A stretch of 64,000 bases of DNA from Domibacillus indicus. Its GTDB lineage: Bacteria; Bacillota; Bacilli; Bacillales; Domibacillaceae. The notes under the pieces are model-generated. The model did not search any database, was not told the DNA's origin, and saw only the letters and a program-made list of their open reading frames with translations. Of this stretch, positions 32,658 to 41,062 are shown piece after piece (position 1 is the stretch's first letter; every line of letters begins with the position of its first letter). The stretch lies in assembly GCF_023715895.1 (NCBI RefSeq), contig NZ_JAMBOO010000004.1, positions 186,001 to 250,000 of the forward strand, read 5' to 3'. The position numbers and the translations under genes are program-made.

Positions 32658-34043
32658 ATGACATCATACGATATTGTCGTTGTAGGAGGCGGACCGGGGG
32701 GGTATGTCGCGGCGCTTCATGCAGCGGAGCTTGGCAAAAGGACAGCATTAGTAGAACCAGATTTTTTAGGCGGCACATGCTTGAATCGCGGCTGTATTCC
32801 GTCTAAAACGCTGCTCAAGCATGCAGAAATCATAGAATCGATCGAAAAAGCAAAGAACTGGGGTATTGAAACCGGGGAAATGACGCTTTCGTTCGATAAA
32901 ATGAAAAAGCGGAAAAATGACGTGATTGAACGGCTGCGCGGAGGCATTGCGTTTTTGCTGAAACAGGGCAAAATCGATGTTTATAACGGCTTTGGCTCTG
33001 TTAAGGAAGGCGGGCGTGTAGCGGTCAAAACGGAATCCGGTGAAGAAACGATCCAGGCGGCGAAAGTGATCGTCGCCACCGGTTCAACACCGGCTGTGCC
33101 GCCGATTCCCGGCCTTGACTTAGTCCGCTTTGATACGAGTGACACGATTTTTGATATTCCAGAGATTCCAAAGTCCGTCGTCATTATCGGCGGAGGGGTG
33201 ATTGGTGTAGAATTTGCCTGCATCTTCGCTTCTCTCAAGTCAAAGGTCACGATCGTGGAAGCAGCGGATCGAATTGTACCGACAGAGGATGCAGAAGCAG
33301 CCAAGCTGTTAACGAAAGCGCTGAAGAAAAAAGGCGTCGCGGTTCAAACAAAAGCGAAAGTGCAGTCGGTACGGGAAGAAAACGGGATCAAAATCGTCAC
33401 CTGTGTGGATGCGAAAGAAAAAGAGTTTGAGGTGGAAGCTGATACACTGCTTGTCAGCACAGGAAGACGGCCGAATGTATCTGCAGCCGGTGAGCTGAAC
33501 CTGGACATGAACGGGCCGTTTATCGCTGTAAACGAGCGAATGGAAACGAGCAGTCCTAACGTTTACGCGGTCGGCGATGTAATCGGCGGCTGGCAGCTGG
33601 CCCACGCGGCAAGCGCGGAAGGAGTCGTGGCGGCAAACAATGCAGCCGGCGTCCCGGATGTAATCGACTACAAAGTGATGCCGCGCTGTATTTATACACT
33701 GCCGGAAATTGCGGGTGTTGGCTTAACAGAAGACGAAGCAAAAGCGCAGGGGATAGACGTACGGGTTGAGAAATTTGATTTTGCCGGAAGCGGCAAAGCG
33801 CTGGCAGCCGGCGAGCCGGAAGGATTTACGAAGATCATTTACGAAGCGAAGTACGGTGAAATCATCGGCGTGGTGATGGCCGGCCCGCATGTAACGGAAA
33901 TGATCTCTGAGGCCTCTGCCTTTATGTATTTAGAAGGCACAGTGGATGAAGCAGCCAAAATGATTCATCCGCACCCAACGATCTCGGAAACATTTTTTGA
34001 AGCAGCGGTTCACGCGGTCAATAAGCTGAAGAAGCAGGCATAA
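32658..34043 (+). CDS. acoL: Dihydrolipoyl dehydrogenase (E3)
   Basis: A 461-residue flavoprotein that reoxidises the E2 lipoyl group with NAD+. FAD-binding GGGPGGYVAALHAAELG opens the protein; redox-active Cys41 and Cys46 are in GGTCLNRGCIPSK; the NAD-binding GGGVIGVEFA and the second FAD motif NVYAVGDVIGGWQLAHAAS follow; the catalytic His-Glu pair is in HPHPTISE near the C-terminus. Normal length. It lies 12 bp behind acoC, and 20 bp before the SorC gene, so it belongs to the same transcript. Confidence 0.93.
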   Translation: MTSYDIVVVGGGPGGYVAALHAAELGKRTALVEPDFLGGTCLNRGCIPSKTLLKHAEIIESIEKAKNWGIETGEMTLSFDKMKKRKNDVIERLRGGIAFLLKQGKIDVYNGFGSVKEGGRVAVKTESGEETIQAAKVIVATGSTPAVPPIPGLDLVRFDTSDTIFDIPEIPKSVVIIGGGVIGVEFACIFASLKSKVTIVEAADRIVPTEDAEAAKLLTKALKKKGVAVQTKAKVQSVREENGIKIVTCVDAKEKEFEVEADTLLVSTGRRPNVSAAGELNLDMNGPFIAVNERMETSSPNVYAVGDVIGGWQLAHAASAEGVVAANNAAGVPDVIDYKVMPRCIYTLPEIAGVGLTEDEAKAQGIDVRVEKFDFAGSGKALAAGEPEGFTKIIYEAKYGEIIGVVMAGPHVTEMISEASAFMYLEGTVDEAAKMIHPHPTISETFFEAAVHAVNKLKKQA

Positions 34044-34063
34044 CCAAAAAAGGAGGCATGAAC

Positions 34064-35005
34064 ATGGGAGGGGACGAACAAAAGCTGATGGTGAAAACCG
34101 CTTCGCTTTACTACCACGATGAATGGACACAGGCGCAAATTTCCAAGCAAATCGGCATGTCCCGTCCCATTGTCTCCCGGCTGCTTCAGCGGGCAAAGGA
34201 TGAGGGAATTGTCGAAGTGTTTATTAAGGATGAAACGGTTCACACAGTTGCCTTGGAACAGCGGCTTGAAGCGGTATACGGCCTTGACGAAGCAGTCGTC
34301 GTACCTCAAAGCCGGGCGCAGGGCCATTCTATGAAAAGTGCTGTTGCAGCAGCCGGTGCGTACTATGCCGCTAAAAAAACCAGGAATGTGAATCGTCTCG
34401 GTATTTCCTGGGGAACCACCGTGGCGGAGCTCGTAAAGCATTTTCCGTTTGATAAGCGTCCGGATTTGCACATTGTCCCGCTTGAAGGCGGAATGGGAAG
34501 AGCATCAATCGATATTCACGCGAATCACCTGGCTTATGAGCTGGCGAAAAAAAGCGGCGCCTCCTGTTCGTATTTATATGCGCCGGCGATTGTGGATTCA
34601 GAAGAAATGAAAGATCACTTTATGAAGATGGCTGACATTAAAAGTGTACTTCATGAAGGAGCCAGTGTGGAAATGGCGATTATCGGCGTAGGCAATCCGC
34701 ACAAAGATTCGACGCTTGAGAAAGTAGGCTACCTTCGTACAGAAGAAGCGGAATCTCTTAAAGAAGCAGGAGCAGCGGGTGATGTTGGATTCCGTTTTTT
34801 TAATGACCACGGCTCCGCCGTTGATCACCCTTTTAACAACAGAGTGGTCGGCATTCCGCTTGAGCAGCTTAAACAAATTCCATCCGTCATGGCAGTGGCA
34901 GATGGAACGAATAAACAAAGAAGCATGAAGGGTCTTCTCGCAAGCGGAATCGTCAACATATTGGTCGTTGATGAAGGTTTGGCCATGACGCTTCTGAACA
35001 ATTGA
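34064..35005 (+). CDS. SorC-family sugar-binding transcriptional regulator 1
   Basis: A 313-residue regulator. The N-terminal helix-turn-helix (QAQISKQIGMSRPIVSRLLQ, ~24-43) is followed by the SorC effector domain (~60-310; LGISWGTTVAEL, PLEGGMG, IIGVGNPHKDSTL), which binds phosphorylated sugars in the family. It is last in the aco-like operon, where AcoR would sit in B. subtilis. ATG 34064 lies seven bases after GGAGG; ATG 34058 is too close. It is a close paralogue of the next gene, with nearly the same recognition helix, and probably binds the element at 29241 and 43625. Confidence 0.85.
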   Translation: MGGDEQKLMVKTASLYYHDEWTQAQISKQIGMSRPIVSRLLQRAKDEGIVEVFIKDETVHTVALEQRLEAVYGLDEAVVVPQSRAQGHSMKSAVAAAGAYYAAKKTRNVNRLGISWGTTVAELVKHFPFDKRPDLHIVPLEGGMGRASIDIHANHLAYELAKKSGASCSYLYAPAIVDSEEMKDHFMKMADIKSVLHEGASVEMAIIGVGNPHKDSTLEKVGYLRTEEAESLKEAGAAGDVGFRFFNDHGSAVDHPFNNRVVGIPLEQLKQIPSVMAVADGTNKQRSMKGLLASGIVNILVVDEGLAMTLLNN

Positions 35006-35023
35006 TTGAGGCGCTTACAAAAG

Positions 35024-35053
35024 AACACATCTGAAACAAGGTGTGTTTTTTTC
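35024..35053 (+). terminator. Terminator of the aco-like operon
   Basis: AACACATC pairs with GGTGTGTT (one G-U), eight-base loop, then a T-rich run. Confidence 0.75.
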
Positions 35054-35094
35054 TTCCTTTTCTCAAAGAAAACGCTCTCATTTTTGCATGTAAT

Positions 35095-35128
35095 TGTTAT
35101 AATAAAATAGAAAGAGACGTATTACGTC
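35095..35128 (+). promoter_or_regulatory. Extended -10 promoter and palindrome upstream of the second SorC gene
   Basis: TGTTATAAT (35095-35103) is an extended -10 element; the -35 region is poor. GACGTATTACGTC (35116-35128) is a perfect palindrome around a central T lying just downstream of the expected start site, a likely operator for autoregulation. Confidence 0.5.
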
Positions 35129-35172
35129 CTGTCAAAACATTATCTATGACATAAACAAAAAGAGGGGTTTCA

Positions 35173-36117
35173 ATGTTAAGCTGGGAAGAGCGCCGTCAAC
35201 TTGTGAAAGTGGCGAATTTATATTATACGGAAGGCTGGACACAGCAGCAGATTGCCAAAAAAATCGGGGTATCCCGTCCAGTGATTTCTAAAATGCTGCA
35301 GCGGGCAAAAGACGCCGGCATTGTAGAAGTGTACATAAAAGACGAAAGTGTGCATACGGTAGAGCTGGAGAAAGGATTGGAAGAAAAGTTCGGTCTTCAA
35401 GATACGGTCGTGGTTCCATCGGTCGGTTTTACACCAGATATGGTACGCCGTGCGGTCGGGCAGGCCGCCGCTCATTACGTGTCGCGTCATTTAAAAACAG
35501 ATGTGGAGCGGCTCGGCATTTCCTGGGGGACGACACTGTCTGAATTTGTAAAGGAATATCCATTTGAACGGCGGGAGAATATGAATATTGTGCCGCTTGT
35601 CGGCGGCATGGGAACAAAAAGTGTAGAGATTCATGCCAACCAGCTGGCGTACGAGCTGGCGAAAAAAATGAACGGCACCTGCTCATACTTGTACGCACCT
35701 GCCATTGTAGAATCAGTCGAATTAACCGAGCGGCTCGTACAAATGCAGGATATTGCCCAGGTGCTCGAAGAAGGAAAAAATGTAGAGGTAGCGATTGTCG
35801 GAATCGGGAACCCGCATAAAGGATCTACGATGAAAGACATCGGCTATATTCATGAAACAGATATCCAAAGCTTGAAAAAAGCAGGCGCCATCGGAGACAT
35901 CGGTTCCCGCTTTTTCGATCAGGATGGTGTCCCGATTGAACATGAATTAAACAAGCGGATTATCGGCCTTCGGCTGAGAGACTTAAAGAACATTCCGTAC
36001 GTGATCGGCATTGTCGAGGGAACCTACAAAGCGGAAAGTATCGAAGCGGCCTTGAAAGGCGGCTACGTACAAACGCTCATTACCGATGAACAAACCGCAT
36101 TAGCTCTTTTAAACTAA
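35173..36117 (+). CDS. SorC-family sugar-binding transcriptional regulator 2
   Basis: A 314-residue paralogue of the preceding regulator. The helix-turn-helix is QQQIAKKIGVSRPVISKMLQ; the recognition helix differs from regulator 1 only by conservative changes. The effector domain repeats the blocks LGISWGTTLSEF, PLVGGMG and IVGIGNPHKGSTM. It has its own promoter and terminator and sits between the aco-like operon and the galactitol-type PTS genes. GAGGGG precedes ATG 35173. Which sugar phosphate it senses is unknown; shared DNA recognition with regulator 1 is inference from the helix. Confidence 0.85.
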   Translation: MLSWEERRQLVKVANLYYTEGWTQQQIAKKIGVSRPVISKMLQRAKDAGIVEVYIKDESVHTVELEKGLEEKFGLQDTVVVPSVGFTPDMVRRAVGQAAAHYVSRHLKTDVERLGISWGTTLSEFVKEYPFERRENMNIVPLVGGMGTKSVEIHANQLAYELAKKMNGTCSYLYAPAIVESVELTERLVQMQDIAQVLEEGKNVEVAIVGIGNPHKGSTMKDIGYIHETDIQSLKKAGAIGDIGSRFFDQDGVPIEHELNKRIIGLRLRDLKNIPYVIGIVEGTYKAESIEAALKGGYVQTLITDEQTALALLN

Positions 36118-36133
36118 ATCATTGCTGTTTAAG

Positions 36134-36160
36134 CTGCCGGAGGTTTCTGGCAGTTTTTTC
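36134..36160 (+). terminator. Rho-independent terminator
   Basis: CTGCCGGA pairs with TCTGGCAG (one G-U), loop GGTT-type, followed by six T, 16 bp after the second SorC gene. Confidence 0.75.
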
Positions 36161-36212
36161 ATTTGTTTCGTTTCAGCACAATTGTGTACAAAGCGATGGA
36201 TAAAAACTGTGA

Positions 36213-36226
36213 TGAAAACGCATACA
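36213..36226 (+). promoter_or_regulatory. cre-like (CcpA) site upstream of the PRD regulator gene
   Basis: TGAAAACGCATACA matches the cre consensus TGWAANCGNTNWCA at all but one defined position (A for T at position 10). It lies 51 bp before the start codon, suggesting glucose repression of the galactitol-type PTS region. A second palindrome, CACAATTGTG, is at 36177-36186. Confidence 0.45.
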
Positions 36227-36276
36227 TTTTGAGGGAAAATCGTGATAGCATGTAATTAAGCAAGGAGGTCATATTG

Positions 36277-38382
36277 ATGTATCTGGACGAAAGAAGCAGC
36301 TTATTGTTAAAAGACCTCGTTTTCAATCCTCATGTTAAAAACAAGGATTTAGAGGAAAAGTACGGGCTGAGCCGGCGTCAGGTTGGTTACAGTATTAACA
36401 AAATTAACAGCTGGCTGACTTCAAATAATTTGCCTGTTATTGAAAGGGCAAAAAATGGATTTTTTATCATTCAAACAGAAGTCCGCTCTTACTTCAAAAT
36501 GGATCATCAAGCAGAGGCCGCCGGGCAGCCGTACATTTTTTCTGAGAATGAACGGGCAGAGCTCATCTTACTTATGATTTTAAGCAAAAGGGAGGAATTG
36601 TCGCTTATCCATTTTACGAGTGCTCTATGTGTAAGCAAGAATACCATTTTAAATGATTTGAAAATGGCTCAAACGCTGCTGCAGCCGCACGGTCTTGAAG
36701 TAGGTTACTCCCGGCAGAGCGGGTACGAAATGATCGGAAGTGAAATTCAAAAAAGAAAATTTCTGATTCATCTTGTGCAAAGAATACTTGAAAAAGAGCA
36801 TGGAGAATGGGCTCTTGAAAGTGTCAAAGAAATTCATAAACAAAGAAAAGTGGATATTCAGCAATGGCTTGAGCAAGTAGAACAGCAGCTGAATTTAACG
36901 TTTACCGACGAAAAAATGAAGCAGCTTCCTTACGTCCTTGCGATTACACTGGAGAGAATTGAGCAATTTGAACGAATTGATGCGGCATTTTGTATTCATT
37001 ACGAGGAACTGTCAGATACGAAAGAATATCAGGCGGTCGAGCTGCTTTTGCAAGGTGATGAAACCATTCCAAGGGAAGAGCGGCTGTTTATCGCCTTAAA
37101 TCTCCTGGCATCCAATGTTTCTTCCTATGAGGTCCTGACAGATACAGATCTTCCTGAGCTCGTAAAAGCAGTAGAAACCACCTTGCATTTGTTTGAAAAA
37201 AATGCCTGCATTGAGCTAAAGGAAAAAGAAAACTTAACCCGGCTTATTTTTATTCACATGAAGCCGGCTTATTACCGGATCAAGTATCATCTGACCACTT
37301 CTAACCAGTATGCCGAAAAAATCGATGCAGAATTTGGAGAACTTCATTTTTTAATTAAGCAGTCTATCGCGCCGTTAGAAGAACTGATTGGAGAGCCTAT
37401 TCCAGAAAGTGAGATCGTCTACTTAACGATGTTTATAGGGGGATGGCTCGAACGGCAGGGGGACCGGATCGACAGCAAAATACGGGCGGTCGTGGTTTGT
37501 CCAAACGGGTTGTCAGTTTCAAAGCTGATGAAACAAACACTTCAAACCATTTTTCCGGAGTTTTTATTTTGGGATTCTCTATCGATCAGGGAATTTCAGC
37601 AGTATACGCGCGAGTACGAATTGGTTTTTGCCCCGCATGTACTGCTGACGGATAAACCCCTGTTTATTGTAAAGCAGCTGCCGACGGAAGAAGAGAAAAT
37701 GCAGCTTAGGAAGCGGGTGATGCAGGAGTTATATGGATATGTGCCATCCGCCTTGAATGTGGAAGAAATTTTTTCAATTATTCACAAGCATGGCCAGATC
37801 AAAGACGAAAAAAAGCTGAAAAAAGAATTACAGACACTGCTCGAGGCGAAGCAGGCAGGGATTCAAACGCTGAAAAAACAGGAGCGGCTTGACTTGACCC
37901 ATTTTATCAACGAAAGCACGCTGACCATTGTCCCGTCTGTGTCCGATTGGAAAGAGGCCATCCGCCTGGCCGCAGCTCCGCTCGTTCAAGCCGGGAAAAT
38001 CGAGCCGGAATATACAGAAGCGATGATCAAAGAACACAACTACGAAAACCCTTATATGGTTTTGGGAAAACATGTCGCTATCCCTCATGCGAGCCCGGAA
38101 AAAGGCGTGCACGAAACAGCGATGGGCCTGCTGTGCGTCGAGGATGGTGTGCCATTTTCAGACCATTTTCATATTCATTTAGTGGTCGTGATTGCGGCAA
38201 AAGACAAAGAAAAGCATATTCGAGCATTGTTTCAGCTTTCACAGCTGGCGCTTGAGCACGAAGAAGTTCAGCGAATAGCAAAAGCAAAAAGCAAAGCGGA
38301 CGCTGCCGGGAGAATTAAAATGTATATAGAAAAGGGTGAGCAAAATGGACAGTCACATTACCTTAACGAAACAGCTGATTGA
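36277..38382 (+). CDS. BglG/MtlR-type PRD regulator with PTS EIIB and EIIA domains
   Basis: A 701-residue PTS-controlled regulator. Order: two N-terminal helix-turn-helix modules (~1-150), two PRDs (~170-400), an EIIB-like domain with Cys408 (AVVVCPNGLSVSKLM) and an EIIA-like domain with His604 (HVAIPHASPEKG). Such proteins activate PTS operons when their domains are phosphorylated appropriately by HPr and EII components; MtlR and LicR are models. The ATG at 36277 is eight bases after AAGGAGG. The gene overlaps the following EIIA gene by 38 bp, so it surely controls that galactitol-type system. Confidence 0.88.
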   Translation: MYLDERSSLLLKDLVFNPHVKNKDLEEKYGLSRRQVGYSINKINSWLTSNNLPVIERAKNGFFIIQTEVRSYFKMDHQAEAAGQPYIFSENERAELILLMILSKREELSLIHFTSALCVSKNTILNDLKMAQTLLQPHGLEVGYSRQSGYEMIGSEIQKRKFLIHLVQRILEKEHGEWALESVKEIHKQRKVDIQQWLEQVEQQLNLTFTDEKMKQLPYVLAITLERIEQFERIDAAFCIHYEELSDTKEYQAVELLLQGDETIPREERLFIALNLLASNVSSYEVLTDTDLPELVKAVETTLHLFEKNACIELKEKENLTRLIFIHMKPAYYRIKYHLTTSNQYAEKIDAEFGELHFLIKQSIAPLEELIGEPIPESEIVYLTMFIGGWLERQGDRIDSKIRAVVVCPNGLSVSKLMKQTLQTIFPEFLFWDSLSIREFQQYTREYELVFAPHVLLTDKPLFIVKQLPTEEEKMQLRKRVMQELYGYVPSALNVEEIFSIIHKHGQIKDEKKLKKELQTLLEAKQAGIQTLKKQERLDLTHFINESTLTIVPSVSDWKEAIRLAAAPLVQAGKIEPEYTEAMIKEHNYENPYMVLGKHVAIPHASPEKGVHETAMGLLCVEDGVPFSDHFHIHLVVVIAAKDKEKHIRALFQLSQLALEHEEVQRIAKAKSKADAAGRIKMYIEKGEQNGQSHYLNETAD

Positions 38383-38824
38383 ACTTCAAGCAAATCACCG
38401 CTCAAGCTCAGCTGTTATTGAGCACTTGTTTGAAAAACTGCATACACACCAGTATGTAAAAAAGTCTTTTTTAGAAGCCGTGTTGAAGAGGGAGGAAATC
38501 TACCCGACCGGATTGCCGCTTTCAAAAATGGGTGTGGCCATTCCGCACACGGACTCAGAGCATGTATTGAAGCCGGCTATCGCGGTCAGTGTCCTGCAAA
38601 ACCCGGTTGTGTTCAATATGATGGGCAGCCCGGACACACAAATTAGTGTCGATATTGTACTGATGCTGGCAATCTCTGATCCGAAAAAGCAGCTGGCCAT
38701 GCTGCAGCGGCTGATGAATGTTTTTCAGGATGAACAGGCGATGGAAGCCATTAAAAATGCCGAGGCAGAAGAAAAAATTGTCGAGCTGCTGAATAATAAA
38801 TTGCAGCTTATCGAAATAAAGTAA
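38345..38824 (+). CDS. gatA: PTS EIIA, galactitol/fructose-mannitol type
   Basis: A 159-residue phosphocarrier. The accepted phosphate goes on His68 in MGVAIPHTDSEHV. It passes phosphate from HPr to the EIIB at 40293. AAAGGG lies eight bases before ATG 38345, inside the end of the regulator gene. Order regulator-IIA-IIC-IIB is that of GatABC-like systems. The imported polyol is likely galactitol or a relative, but substrate choice within this family is hard to read from sequence. Confidence 0.85.
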   Translation: MDSHITLTKQLIELQANHRSSSAVIEHLFEKLHTHQYVKKSFLEAVLKREEIYPTGLPLSKMGVAIPHTDSEHVLKPAIAVSVLQNPVVFNMMGSPDTQISVDIVLMLAISDPKKQLAMLQRLMNVFQDEQAMEAIKNAEAEEKIVELLNNKLQLIEIK

Positions 38825-38866
38825 GATGAAAGCGCTTCAATCTCATATTAATCAGGGGGTGTAAAC

Positions 38867-40273
38867 ATGATTAAAGATGTTGTGGATTTTGTATTAGATT
38901 TAGGGCCATCCATTATGCTTCCCATTATTATGCTTGCGTTTGGACTTATTTTAAAACAGGGATTTAATAAGTCGTTCCGAGCGGCTTTAACCATCGGTAT
39001 CGGCTTCGTCGGAATTAATCTTGTGATTGGTCTGCTTATGGAAGCGCTCGGGCCTGCCACACAAGCCATGGTCAAATCATTAGGACTCAGCCTGGACATC
39101 CTGGATGTCGGCTGGCCGATCGGCGCGGCTATTTCATTCGGTACACCGGTGGCCCCGCTTATGATTCCGCTTATTCTCATATTGAATGTAATTATGCTTT
39201 CGTTAAACTGGACGAAAACATTGAATGTCGATATTTGGAATTTCTGGCACCTTATTTTCGCTGCTTCTATTGCGTACTATGCGTACGACAATATGCTGCT
39301 CGCTATTGTAGTCGGCCTGGTTGTTTCCGCGATTACCTTGAAACTGGCGGACTGGACGGCTCCGACAATCGAGCATCACTTCGGGTTGAAGGGTGTATCG
39401 ATGGCCCATTCCGAAACCGTTAACTTTGCACCACTCATGTATGCATCTAACCGAGTCATTGACAAAATACCTGGACTGAATAAGCTGCATGCCGATCCTG
39501 AAACCTTGAAAAAACGCTTTGGTATTTTCGGCGAACCGCTTGTTATGGGGCTTGTGTTAGGGATGTTAATTGGCCTTCTTGGCGGATATGACGCGAAAGG
39601 CGTTCTGACGCTGGGCGTGCAAATGTCAGCTGTCCTCATTTTAATGCCGCGAATGGTTGCCCTGCTGATGGAAGGGCTTATCCCGATCTCGGAAGGCGCG
39701 CGCGATTATATTAACCGGAAATTTCCCGGGAAAAACGTATACATTGGGCTTGATACAGCCATCGTCATCGGGCACCCGGCTAATATGGCTGTAGCGCTTT
39801 TAATGGTTCCGATCACAATCCTGCTGGCGGTGATTCTGCCTTACAACAACATGCTTCCATTTGCTGATTTATCCGTGCTTCCATTTACCGTTGTCTGGGC
39901 AGTTGCTGCTGCTAGAGGCAATATTATTCGCGGATTGATTAACAGTATCTTTACGCTGATGATTGTGTTCTTTTTGGCAACAAACCTGGCAGATCTTGCA
40001 ACGACGATGGGACGTGCAGTCGGCTTTGCTTTCCCTGAAGGGGCCACATTAATTTCAGGGATTGACCTTGGATCACACGTTCTTCCATGGATTATCCTTC
40101 GCCTGCTTGATCCGTCTAATCCTTATTTCTTTGCCGCAATCGGCGCAGCCGTTGTGTACGCATTGCTTTGGTACTGGGTACGCAACGATATCCGCAAGCA
40201 GTACGCCAAGGAAATGGGCCTTGATGCACAGCAGGAAAATGGAGCAGATAAAAAGCTTGAAAACATTAATTAA
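38867..40273 (+). CDS. gatC: PTS EIIC, galactitol type
   Basis: A 468-residue permease with about ten to twelve membrane helices, length normal for GatC (~450). Family blocks include LKQGFNKSFRAALTIGIGFVGINLVIG near the start (residues ~29-55), FGTPVAPLMIPLIL and NVYIGLDTAIVIGHPANMAV. It carries the polyol across the membrane while EIIB phosphorylates it. GGGGGTGTAAAC precedes the ATG. The short gap before it (38825-38866) has TGAAAGCGCTTCA, a cre-like palindrome missing one base. Confidence 0.9.
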   Translation: MIKDVVDFVLDLGPSIMLPIIMLAFGLILKQGFNKSFRAALTIGIGFVGINLVIGLLMEALGPATQAMVKSLGLSLDILDVGWPIGAAISFGTPVAPLMIPLILILNVIMLSLNWTKTLNVDIWNFWHLIFAASIAYYAYDNMLLAIVVGLVVSAITLKLADWTAPTIEHHFGLKGVSMAHSETVNFAPLMYASNRVIDKIPGLNKLHADPETLKKRFGIFGEPLVMGLVLGMLIGLLGGYDAKGVLTLGVQMSAVLILMPRMVALLMEGLIPISEGARDYINRKFPGKNVYIGLDTAIVIGHPANMAVALLMVPITILLAVILPYNNMLPFADLSVLPFTVVWAVAAARGNIIRGLINSIFTLMIVFFLATNLADLATTMGRAVGFAFPEGATLISGIDLGSHVLPWIILRLLDPSNPYFFAAIGAAVVYALLWYWVRNDIRKQYAKEMGLDAQQENGADKKLENIN

Positions 40274-40292
40274 TTATTAGGGGGAATAAAGA

Positions 40293-40571
40293 ATGGCAAA
40301 AAAAATATTGGTTTCATGCGGAACAGCAGTCGCTACGTCAACGGTTGTCGCTAAAAAAGTAGAAGAGACATTGAAAAGCAAAGGGTATGACGTCGTTGTC
40401 GAGCAATGTAAAGCATCAGAGGTTCCTTATAAAGCAGCAGGTGCCGATGTGATTGTCACGACTACGCCAATCAGCGATGCGGGAAGCACGCCTGTTATTC
40501 AAACCATTTCCTTTCTAACAGGTGTTGGAATCGACACAGATATCGAAAAAATTATTCAGTACTTGGGATAA
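40293..40571 (+). CDS. gatB: PTS EIIB, galactitol type
   Basis: A 92-residue protein with the phosphorylated Cys9 in ILVSCGTAVATSTVV, the P-loop of the GatB family. It receives phosphate from EIIA and gives it to the sugar bound by EIIC. GGGGGAATAAAG precedes the ATG, 19 bp behind gatC. A small hairpin follows it. Confidence 0.92.
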   Translation: MAKKILVSCGTAVATSTVVAKKVEETLKSKGYDVVVEQCKASEVPYKAAGADVIVTTTPISDAGSTPVIQTISFLTGVGIDTDIEKIIQYLG

Positions 40572-40578
40572 AAAGGCG

Positions 40579-40602
40579 GAGGGGAGACTCTCCCCTCTTC
40601 TT
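40579..40602 (+). terminator. GC-rich hairpin between gatB and downstream genes
   Basis: GAGGGGAG pairs with CTCCCCTC over a three-base loop, followed by TTCTT. Poor T-run, so it may act as an mRNA-stability element or partial terminator within the operon. Confidence 0.45.
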
Positions 40603-40627
40603 ATGATGCGATGGGGAGGTGTTTTCG

Positions 40628-41062
40628 ATGTCTATTTACACGTACAGCAAATCATCAAAAAACATGACAATCTTTTTGCCGGTATTGGTTATGGCCGGCC
40701 TCTTCGCCTGGGCCGTCTATGGATTGCTGTCAGAAAACAGGTTTCCGTTAAATGAGCTGATTCTATATACAATGCCGGTGCTTCTTTTGTCTTCTTTTAT
40801 CGGGCTTCACAATCCATCGAGTGTAAAAGTGACCGACCAGTCGATTACCTTCAGCGGCTTTGGCCGAAGCCACACGTACACATGGGAAGAAGCGGGGGTT
40901 ATTTTTGTCCGGAAGTATGAGTATGTAGGAAAGACGTTTATCCGGCTTGGCAAGCCGCGCATTTTAGGCGGCAGATACTGGATTACACATGAAATGAATG
41001 ACTATAAGGAGCTCCTCAGCTTTTTAGAACAGAAAAGCCAAAAGGACGTGAAAAGAGCATGA
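40628..41062 (+). CDS. Uncharacterised membrane protein with PH-like C-terminal domain
   Basis: A 144-residue protein of no family I can name. Residues ~15-33 and ~45-60 are hydrophobic helices. The rest (PSSVKVTDQSITFSGFGRSHTYTWEEAG and following, residues ~67-135) has the strand pattern of a bacterial PH-like (bPH/YdbT) domain. GGGGAGG is eight bases before ATG 40628. Its stop overlaps the start of the dehydrogenase gene as ATGA, so it is co-translated with polyol metabolism genes, which is unusual for such proteins. Confidence 0.7.
   Translation: MSIYTYSKSSKNMTIFLPVLVMAGLFAWAVYGLLSENRFPLNELILYTMPVLLLSSFIGLHNPSSVKVTDQSITFSGFGRSHTYTWEEAGVIFVRKYEYVGKTFIRLGKPRILGGRYWITHEMNDYKELLSFLEQKSQKDVKRA

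Noticed and set aside
38826-38839. Full cre site before the galactitol EIIC gene
   Set aside because: TGAAAGCGCTTCA lacks one base of the symmetrical site and fits the consensus with two mismatches; mentioned only as cre-like in the EIIC entry.
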